Assembly (NCBI GenBank): GCA_963579135.1
Contig: CAUZFB010000059.1
Location: forward strand, 1-12,453
DNA length: 12,453 nucleotides
Reading direction: 5' to 3'
Source of the DNA: CALGTL01 sp963579135
Lineage (GTDB): Bacteria > Chloroflexota > Dehalococcoidia > Lucifugimonadales > Australimonadaceae
Position 1 is the stretch's first letter; each line of letters begins with the position of its first letter. Under the pieces are notes generated by a model. That model was not told the origin of the DNA, searched no databases, and saw only the letters and a list, made by a program, of their open reading frames with translations. Positions 1-4,926 of the stretch are shown one piece after another. A program made the translations under genes and the position numbers.

Positions 1-4
1 GGCC

Positions 5-532
5 ATGGTTCTGAAGAGCCGCCTCCACAACGAGTTGCAGGCCGCCGATCTCTATGGCGGGTGGCTGCGCTCGACGCCCGAGTTCGAGGTAAAAGCGATA
101 ATGGCCCACTCCGCCAACGAAGAGATGGAGCATGCTGAACTGCTGGCCGAGCGCATACGTGGCCTCGGCCATGACCCCTTCGACTACCGGCCGTTGCCAG
201 CGCAGACTGCGATGTTCAGCGCGCTCGCCGGACTACACGGCACGTGCGCGCGCATCGCAGGGTTCCCTCTGGCAGGCGAGACCGTAGCGACGTACCTCAT
301 CGGCAAGTCACTGCTCTCGGACTCGGTACCGGAGTGGATCAAAGCACCGTACCGGCACATCAACAAAGAGGAGCTCCAGCACGGGAGCGTCCCTCAAGGC
401 ATACTGCACCGCTATGCCCTGACGGACGAGTTGCAAGACGCCGTGCGCCGCGCCGTCGCCATGCGGATGACGCTGTTCAAGGAATACACGGAGAGCCTGG
501 ATCGTTGGGTACTTGAGGGCAAGCCCTGGTAA
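5..532 (+). CDS. Ferritin-like di-iron protein, possibly 5' truncated
   Basis: A 175-residue, mostly helical protein with the ligand pattern of a ferritin-like four-helix di-iron bundle: E10 on helix 1, E40-x-x-H43 (in NEEMEHAEL) on helix 2, E92 (in LAGETVATY) on helix 3 and E123-x-x-H126 (in KEELQHG) on helix 4. Two ExxH motifs plus two lone glutamates is the classical carboxylate-bridged di-iron set, as in rubrerythrin, PaaA/PaaC-type and related oxidase families. I cannot say whether it stores iron, detoxifies peroxide or oxygenates a substrate. There is no signal peptide or membrane segment. The ATG lies 4 bases from the window edge, so no ribosome binding site can be seen and the true start may lie upstream. 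The monooxygenase gene follows after 38 nt on the same strand, so the two are probably co-transcribed. The fold call is fairly firm and the function is open. Confidence 0.75.
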   Translation: MVLKSRLHNELQAADLYGGWLRSTPEFEVKAIMAHSANEEMEHAELLAERIRGLGHDPFDYRPLPAQTAMFSALAGLHGTCARIAGFPLAGETVATYLIGKSLLSDSVPEWIKAPYRHINKEELQHGSVPQGILHRYALTDELQDAVRRAVAMRMTLFKEYTESLDRWVLEGKPW

Positions 533-553
533 GGTACCCACGACCCGAACGCT

Positions 554-560
554 GAGGAGG
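554..560 (+). promoter_or_regulatory. Shine-Dalgarno of the luciferase-like monooxygenase
   Basis: GAGGAGG lies 10 nt before the ATG at 571. It fixes that ATG as the start and shows that this gene uses ordinary SD-led initiation, unlike the next gene downstream. Confidence 0.75.
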
Positions 561-570
561 CCCGCTACCG

Positions 571-1764
571 ATGAAAGTGATCGTCTTTGACCTGCTGCCG
601 TACGGCGAGAACCTCGATTATCTCAAGCAGGGGCCAGAGCTGGAGTGGCCCCTGCCCAAGCGCTATTTCGACCCGGAGGTAGCCCAGAAGACCTACGCCG
701 AGCATCTGGCTGCGTGGGAATTGATGGATAGCCTGGGCTACTACGGCATTGGGTTCAACGAGCACCACACGTCGCCGTACGGTCTCATGAACTCGCCGAA
801 CCTCATGGCCGCCTCCGCCGCACAGAGGACGAAGAATCTAAAGCTGCTCATCTACGGGAACGTGTTGCCCGTCCACGAGCCCTTGCGCCTAGCAGAAGAG
901 CTGGCCATGCTGGACTGCCTCTCCAACGGCCGGATCATCTCGGGGTTCGTCCGTGGTATCCCCCGCGAGTACGTCGTCTACGGCGTGCCGTTCCCTGAGT
1001 CGCGATCTCGGTTCAATGAGGCGTGGGAGATCATTTCTCGTGCCTGGACCGAGGAAATGTTCTCCTACGAGGGCAAGCACTGGTCGTACAAGGACGTGGC
1101 CATCTGGCCGCGTCCCGTGCAGTCGCCGCACCCTCCCGTGTGGGTGCCTGTCACAGGCTCCAAGGAGAGCATCGAGTGGGCTGCTGAGCATGGTTTCCCG
1201 ATAACTCCCGGCCTCGTCGGTGCGCGCGGATTTCGTCAGGACATGGTGCGCTACTACGCGCAGTGCCTGGCAGCAGCGGGTTACACCATAACGCCGGACC
1301 ACCTCATCGTCGGCGCCAACGCCTACGTCGCGGACTCGCGTGAGCAGGCGCTGCGGGAGGCCGGGCCCTCCCAACTCTATTTCAACCGTACATTGTTCAG
1401 TCACGGTAACGTGCTTGAAACGGAGCAGCAGCGCAAGGATGGCTACGTCAGTGCGCAGGCGCACGACTACGTCCGTCCGGAGAATCTAGCCGTTATCCAA
1501 AACCAGACCCGCAAGCGGCTCCGCGAAATGACCATGGATGATTTGGCCAAAGACCAGAACCTGATCTGGGGCAACGCCGATGAGGTCACATCAAAGCTCA
1601 TCGACGAGGCGGAAGCGATGGGAACCAACACTCTGTTGATCAGCATGAACCGAGGCGGTATGCCCGGCGACCAGTTCATGGAACAACTCCGTCGGTTCGC
1701 CAAAGACGTACTACCCGCGCTGAACGCCTACGAGGTCAAGCAGGTTACTCCCACGCTAACCTGA
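571..1764 (+). CDS. LLM-class flavin-dependent monooxygenase (bacterial luciferase-like)
   Basis: A 397-residue protein of the bacterial luciferase-like superfamily, which forms a TIM barrel and uses reduced FMN and O2 to oxidise organic substrates. Family marks are the N-terminal strand MKVIVFDLLPYG, GYYGIGFNEHHTSPYG (residues 57-71, with the characteristic EHH at 64-66), the block LLIYGNVLPVHEPLRLAEE (92-110) and LDCLSNGRIISGFVRG (114-129), and PPVWVPVTGSKES (188-200). Length is normal for the family and no signal peptide is present. The family normally needs a separate flavin reductase, and none is encoded in the window. The neighbour upstream is a di-iron protein, so two different O2-activating enzymes sit side by side. 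Substrate is unknown; alkanal, alkanesulfonate, limonene and F420-dependent relatives share the fold. The FMN rather than F420 preference is a guess from overall similarity. Confidence 0.88.
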   Translation: MKVIVFDLLPYGENLDYLKQGPELEWPLPKRYFDPEVAQKTYAEHLAAWELMDSLGYYGIGFNEHHTSPYGLMNSPNLMAASAAQRTKNLKLLIYGNVLPVHEPLRLAEELAMLDCLSNGRIISGFVRGIPREYVVYGVPFPESRSRFNEAWEIISRAWTEEMFSYEGKHWSYKDVAIWPRPVQSPHPPVWVPVTGSKESIEWAAEHGFPITPGLVGARGFRQDMVRYYAQCLAAAGYTITPDHLIVGANAYVADSREQALREAGPSQLYFNRTLFSHGNVLETEQQRKDGYVSAQAHDYVRPENLAVIQNQTRKRLREMTMDDLAKDQNLIWGNADEVTSKLIDEAEAMGTNTLLISMNRGGMPGDQFMEQLRRFAKDVLPALNAYEVKQVTPTLT

Positions 1765-1772
1765 CCCTGGTC

Positions 1773-1800
1773 TTGGCTATCTAGACCGAGGGCGTAGACT
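1773..1800 (+). promoter_or_regulatory. Promoter placed for a leaderless transcript
   Basis: TTGGCT (1773-1778), a 16-nt spacer and TAGACT (1795-1800) form a sigma70-like promoter. The -10 box ends 6 nt before the ATG at 1807, so transcription would begin at or next to the A of the start codon. No Shine-Dalgarno sequence is present. The same geometry recurs at 7270 and 10587 (minus). Confidence 0.5.
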
Positions 1801-1806
1801 GACCCT

Positions 1807-2469
1807 ATGACAGCCGACGACGTTCAAGGACAAGCCCCAGGTGGCAGCGCCCTGCTCGACGCCGTGCATAGTGTGCTCGCGAACGAGCTCCAGTACATGG
1901 CGCTCAACGCTAGCCAGTTGCCCGAGGCTCTAACGAGTTTCGAAGTACTCCGTGAAGCGGAGCTCGACAACGAGACCATGGCGAAGCACGGGTTCGGCGA
2001 GAAGACAGCGGACGATCTGGCCAAGCTGGGCCGCATCACCGGCTATGTGCGTGAGTTCGTGGTGCCGCAGGGCGCGCCCACGCTCCGGGAAGAACCCGCC
2101 GAGATTGTGATGGCCGCCACTGTCGTCCACCTCTTCGAGAGCGAGGAGGCCGTCAAGCGCTGGATTGATGAGTCGTTTGTTCGCGATTTCCGGGATAACG
2201 TCGGCAAAGAGAGTAACGAAGGTCAAACGCTGCAAGGCGTTGAGATCCTCCAGATCGAGGGCTTGCACGACTACGCCGCGTCGCTGCTCGTGGTTCACGA
2301 AATGCCCGACGCGGTCCTCGCGTCCACCATCATCGACTTCCGCATGGGCAACCTACTCGGTGTGGCCTACGTGGTCGCGAAGCGTGATGTCACACTGTTG
2401 GCGTTGGCGAAAGAGCTAGCGTTGGCGCTGGAGCAGCAGGTGGTCCGTGTGGCGCTTGGCGCCGCGTAG
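1807..2469 (+). CDS. Conserved-looking protein of unknown function, 220 aa
   Basis: I do not recognise a named family. The protein is acidic and soluble-looking, with no signal peptide, lipobox or membrane helix. The first 50 residues are helical. Then come mixed segments: LGRITGYVREFVVPQ (about 77-91), a beta-strand plus helix AATVVHLFESEEAVKRWID (about 103-121), ASLLVVHE, and a closing strand and amphipathic helix (DFRMGNLLGVAYVVA, then LALAKELALALEQQ). This order loosely recalls alpha/beta domains of secreted lipoproteins in Chloroflexota and Actinobacteria, in which a strand of type FRxGN precedes a final helix; that likeness is from memory and weak. The start is supported by an in-frame TAG at 1795 just upstream and by a -10 box 6 nt before the ATG. 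The gene converges on the RRM gene, with a shared terminator between them. Confidence 0.7.
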   Translation: MTADDVQGQAPGGSALLDAVHSVLANELQYMALNASQLPEALTSFEVLREAELDNETMAKHGFGEKTADDLAKLGRITGYVREFVVPQGAPTLREEPAEIVMAATVVHLFESEEAVKRWIDESFVRDFRDNVGKESNEGQTLQGVEILQIEGLHDYAASLLVVHEMPDAVLASTIIDFRMGNLLGVAYVVAKRDVTLLALAKELALALEQQVVRVALGAA

Positions 2470-2527
2470 CGTCAGCCTATGTCCCTAGTCCTCAGTTAGA
2501 TCCCAGTGTCAGAGTCCCGGCAAAAAG

Positions 2528-2555
2528 AAAAGGCCACCCTTGCGGATGGCCTTTT
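2528..2555. terminator. Bidirectional intrinsic terminator
   Basis: AAAAGGCCA (2528-2536) pairs perfectly with TGGCCTTTT (2547-2555), closed by two more G-C pairs past one mismatch and a 4-nt loop. Read on the minus strand the stem is followed by TTTTCTTTTT, a strong U-tract that ends the RRM transcript. Read on the plus strand the tail is CTTTTGCTTA, weaker but usable for the gene ending at 2469. Confidence 0.85.
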
Positions 2556-2574
2556 GCTTATATGATCCGTTTGG

Positions 2575-2838
2575 CTACCAGCGCGGGCCGCGCTCCTCGC
2601 GAGGCCGAGCCTCGTTGACGGTGACCGCCCGACCGTTGATCTCTTCGCCGTTGACCGACCGGATTGCATTCTCGCCCTCGGACGAATTAGGCATTTCCAC
2701 GAAGCCGAAGCCTCGCGAACGACCTGTCTCACGATCCGTGATTACGGTGGATGATTCCACCGCGCCGTGGACAGAGAAGGCGGCCTCAAGCTCCTCGCCA
2801 GTCACTGAATATGCGAGATTTCCTACAAATATTCTCAT
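2575..2838 (-). CDS. Single-RRM RNA-binding protein
   Basis: An 87-residue protein that is one RNA-recognition motif with a short charged tail. RNP2 is IFVGNL (residues 3-8) and RNP1 is RGFGFVEM (42-49), with both aromatic RNA-stacking phenylalanines present in RNP1. The TGEELEAAFSVHGAVE helix and the INGRAVTVNEARPR strand complete the domain. Such small RRM proteins (Rbp type, best studied in cyanobacteria) bind single-stranded RNA and are often cold-induced. The tail here is only about 10 residues, without a glycine-rich stretch. A GTG two codons upstream (2842-2844) is also open, but the SD GGAAGGAG (2844-2851) overlaps that GTG and sits 5 nt before the ATG at 2838, so the ATG is preferred. 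The gene has its own promoter, a roughly 110-nt leader and a strong terminator, so it is monocistronic. Confidence 0.93.
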   Translation of the reverse strand: MRIFVGNLAYSVTGEELEAAFSVHGAVESSTVITDRETGRSRGFGFVEMPNSSEGENAIRSVNGEEINGRAVTVNEARPREERGPRW

Positions 2839-2846
2839 GCGCACTC

Positions 2847-2895
2847 CTTCCGCAGTTCCGCTGTTCTACTAACTCCTGAGGTACTACTGCGGAAG
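2847..2895 (-). promoter_or_regulatory. Leader hairpin overlapping the RRM ribosome binding site
   Basis: CTTCCGCAGT (2847-2856) and ACTGCGGAAG (2886-2895) are perfect 10-nt inverted repeats separated by 29 nt. In the RRM mRNA the downstream arm runs into the Shine-Dalgarno GGAAGGAG, so the stem covers its GGAAG half. This could act as a thermosensor or as a site for feedback by the RRM protein itself. The pairing is seen directly; the function is inferred. Confidence 0.5.
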
Positions 2896-2953
2896 CGTCT
2901 GAGCTACATGAGACCGGACGGCACCGACTACTACCCACCGAGCAAGCCGCCGA

Positions 2954-2981
2954 ATTCTAGCACCATTCTCTAATACGACAA
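2954..2981 (-). promoter_or_regulatory. Extended -10 promoter of the RRM gene
   Basis: On the minus strand TTGTCG (2981-2976), a 16-nt spacer and TAGAAT (2959-2954) form a sigma70-like promoter. The spacer ends TGC, giving an extended -10 TGnTAGAAT. The start of transcription would fall near 2947, leaving a leader of about 110 nt before the ATG. Confidence 0.55.
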
Positions 2982-3178
2982 CAATACTTCCACGAACCTT
3001 GCTTCGAACTCCTAATCTATGCTGCGCCATCGATGATACTCGTCGGTTCGTGCGCTGGAACGGCTGTTGAGGCGACATGACGCGGGTCGCCATCGACGGG
3101 TTCGTGCTTTTCAACGGGATGCTTTGGGGTCGGGTTCCATCTGCGTTCGGCCCCCACCTGATCCTATGGGAACAACTC
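2982..3178. other. Intergenic stretch with an imperfect direct repeat
   Basis: Together with the RRM leader this makes about 340 bases without a convincing gene. It holds two copies of GGTTCGTGC-N5-AACGG (3045-3063 and 3099-3117), each preceded by GCCATCGA. It also holds a GGCGAC/GTCGCC inverted repeat (3071-3076 and 3086-3091). A 38-codon plus-strand frame from ATG 3077 to TGA 3193 is open and begins MTRVAIDGFVLF, but I cannot relate it to a family and it runs into the end of the thioesterase gene. It may be a remnant or chance. Confidence 0.3.
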
Positions 3179-3670
3179 TTAGTTCGTTGCTGAGTGGGTG
3201 CGGGGCTGGAACCAATCGAGTGGTACTCGTACCGCCAGCATCTCCCCCACAGCCGTCTCCTGGCCGCCGGAGACGAGTGAGCAGGTGACCGTCGACTTGC
3301 GTCCGTCGACCTTCTCGACGTGACTCGTCAATGTTAGAGGGAGATGAAGAGGCGTTGGCTTGCTGTACGTCACCTTCAGGGAGCCCGTCACGTACCAAAC
3401 CAGCGGATCGCTACCCACCTCACGCGATTCCTCCCGGTATGCCGTCGCGATTGCGGTCCATATCGAGTGGCAGTCCATGATCGCGCTGATGATGCCACCG
3501 TAGAGAATGTGCTTAGGTCCTGCTGCGAACTCGCTCCGGGGGAGCCAATCGCACACTACCTCGTCCCCTTGCCATCGACTCTTCAGATGCAAGCCTGTTT
3601 CCACGGTAGGCCCGCAGCCCCAGCAGTAGTTTCCGGGCATCAGGTCTTGGAACGGCATGGTACCAGTCAA
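3179..3670 (-). CDS. Hotdog-fold thioesterase, PaaI-like
   Basis: A 163-residue protein with the layout of PaaI-type hotdog thioesterases, which hydrolyse acyl- or aryl-CoA esters. It has the N-terminal CxxC-type block YCWGCGPTVETGLHLK (15-30), then the central helix entry LYGGIISAIMDCHSIW (56-71), where YGG stands for the usual HGG and D66 sits in the helix where an acidic catalytic residue is common, and then the strands VTGSLKVTYSKPTPL and STVTCSLVSGGQETAVGE. The first residue of the HGG motif is Tyr here, which is unusual. The start is a TTG: SD GAGGAGG (3682-3676) lies 5 nt before TTG 3670 but 17 nt before the next ATG (3658). It is the last gene of the VOC-methyltransferase-thioesterase unit, 58 nt after the methyltransferase. 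The presence of a CoA-ester hydrolase fits the acyl-CoA dehydrogenase nearby, although they are in different operons. Confidence 0.82.
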   Translation of the reverse strand: MTGTMPFQDLMPGNYCWGCGPTVETGLHLKSRWQGDEVVCDWLPRSEFAAGPKHILYGGIISAIMDCHSIWTAIATAYREESREVGSDPLVWYVTGSLKVTYSKPTPLHLPLTLTSHVEKVDGRKSTVTCSLVSGGQETAVGEMLAVRVPLDWFQPRTHSATN

Positions 3671-3728
3671 CGGAGCCTCCTCATAAGACAGGGGAATAGA
3701 CAGAAAATAGCAAGATACGTGGGCCTGA

Positions 3729-4358
3729 TCAAGCTAACTTCGACGCTCGCACGATGTAGGCGGGGTCCGCGTAAAGATCTGATGTGCGGTCGAGAAACTC
3801 AGGTTGGGTCCAGCCACCGCTTGCGCCGAAGTACGCGCCAATCAGTTCACCGCGCTTCTGCGGTTGGGTCATCGCCTGCCAGATGGCCACTGCCTTCGTG
3901 GGGAACATGCGGCTGGAGAAGATAACGTGGAATGTGCCACCAGGCTTCAGTATCCGCCGTACGTCAGCGAATATCTCCATCGGGCGTGTCATGTACTGAA
4001 CAGACACTGCTACGTAGGCCGCGTCAAATCCCTCGTCGGGTAGCGGCATCACTGGGTTGGCGTTGAGATCGTGGACAACCCGTGCCGTGAGTTGCGGGTT
4101 CTCGTCTAGCTCGACGCGATTCATGCCGAGCCCCACAATGGTCCCTGCGAAGCCCTCGGGTAGATGAGAGCGCCACGCGCTCATCAGATCAAGCACCACC
4201 CCGTTCGGCGGCAGCACGCCACTCAGGTACTTGCGTATCGCATTTATCGTTGCATCGTCAATGTGCACGACTAGGCGGGGCTCGCGATAAAAAACGTCAT
4301 CGGGTGTTTCGTCCTGGCGCCAAAACCAGTCCTGTGGGAATTGCGGTATGTCTGGCAT
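3729..4358 (-). CDS. SAM-dependent methyltransferase, class I
   Basis: A 209-residue class I (Rossmann) methyltransferase domain protein. The SAM-binding motif I is the atypical VVLDLMSAWRSHLP (54-67), without the usual GxGxG but with the acidic residue in place. It is followed by VGLGMNRVELDENP (75-88), the acidic adenine-side segment VVHDLNANPVMPLP (94-107), motif IV FDAAYVAVSVQYM (111-123) and the LKPGG turn (137-141) with strand TFHVIFSSRMFPTKAVAIW (142-160). The combination DLMSAW plus SSRMFPTKAVAIW marks a family that I recall as widespread in cyanobacteria and other bacteria and as usually unassigned. The ATG lies 3 nt after the VOC stop (4362-4364) and no clear Shine-Dalgarno precedes it, so translation is probably coupled to the VOC gene. 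The acceptor substrate is unknown. Confidence 0.85.
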   Translation of the reverse strand: MPDIPQFPQDWFWRQDETPDDVFYREPRLVVHIDDATINAIRKYLSGVLPPNGVVLDLMSAWRSHLPEGFAGTIVGLGMNRVELDENPQLTARVVHDLNANPVMPLPDEGFDAAYVAVSVQYMTRPMEIFADVRRILKPGGTFHVIFSSRMFPTKAVAIWQAMTQPQKRGELIGAYFGASGGWTQPEFLDRTSDLYADPAYIVRASKLA

Positions 4359-4361
4359 GAC

Positions 4362-4808
4362 TTAGGTGATATCGGCCACGTCTTCGCGCGTGGGCGTCCA
4401 TTTAGGGTAGGTCGGATCGTCCCCGCCGCTCCACTCACGCAGCTCTATCTCCAAACCGCTGGGGTCTTTGATGATTGTCGTCCTGCCCGTGAACGAGAAG
4501 CTTGCCCTCGGATGCATGACGACCTCGATTCCCAGCGTTTCGAGTTCCGTGACCGTCGCGTCGGCGTCCTCGACCAGCATCGCGAACGGGCGCACCCCGG
4601 TCCCCCCGCCTAGCGGGTCTGCCGTGTCCCGAGGTTGAACAAGCTCGATGACCGTCCCTGAATTGCCCACGTAGGCAAGCTGCCGTCGATCGTCTTCAGG
4701 CCCGAACTCCACTCGCCTTAGCAGGTTGAACCCAAGTTTCCCGTAGAACTTGATACTGGCGTCTAGATCGACGGCGACTGCGTGGACGTGGTCGATCCTG
4801 AGATCCAT
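4362..4808 (-). CDS. VOC family protein (glyoxalase/dioxygenase fold)
   Basis: A 148-residue vicinal-oxygen-chelate protein with two beta-alpha-beta-beta-beta modules. The first module is MDLRIDHVHAVAVDLDASI with H7 as first metal ligand and SGTVIELVQP with E55. The second ends DPSGLEIELREW with E122. The position that usually carries the second His (start of the HxxF-V-D strand) is Pro74 in RPFAMLVED, so the normal H-E-H-E set is incomplete. Members of this fold are lyases, epimerases, dioxygenases or resistance proteins; which one is unclear. An open frame extends to 4934, but SD GGAGGAG (4823-4817) sits 8 nt before ATG 4808 and the first residues match the family N-terminus, so 4808 is chosen. 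It is the first gene of a minus-strand three-gene operon and is divergent from the molybdenum hydroxylase. Confidence 0.85.
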   Translation of the reverse strand: MDLRIDHVHAVAVDLDASIKFYGKLGFNLLRRVEFGPEDDRRQLAYVGNSGTVIELVQPRDTADPLGGGTGVRPFAMLVEDADATVTELETLGIEVVMHPRASFSFTGRTTIIKDPSGLEIELREWSGGDDPTYPKWTPTREDVADIT

Positions 4809-4824
4809 CTTGCCCTCTCCTCCA

Positions 4825-4896
4825 GCGAGCGTTTGCTCGCGAACGATTGGTGGGCATGATAGCGCGGGTGGCGTTATGGTGTCCGGTGCGTAGAAT
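4825..4896. promoter_or_regulatory. Divergent control region with palindrome
   Basis: The 118-nt space between VOC (minus) and the Mo-hydroxylase (plus) holds candidate promoters for both. Plus strand: TAGAAT (4891-4896), about 30 nt before ATG 4927, with only a weak -35. Minus strand: TATCAT (4861-4856) with CGGACA 18 nt upstream. A perfect 6-nt inverted repeat GCGAGC-GTTT-GCTCGC (4825-4840) lies in the VOC leader just before its Shine-Dalgarno and could be an operator or leader hairpin. Confidence 0.4.
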
Positions 4897-4926
4897 GTGC
4901 GCCGACCATCGACAGCAGGGGATGTG

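Noticed and set aside
4897..4926. GTG 4897 as the start of the Mo-hydroxylase
   Set aside because: It abuts the likely -10 box TAGAAT. The ATG at 4927 has AGGGG at proper spacing and fits the family N-terminus.
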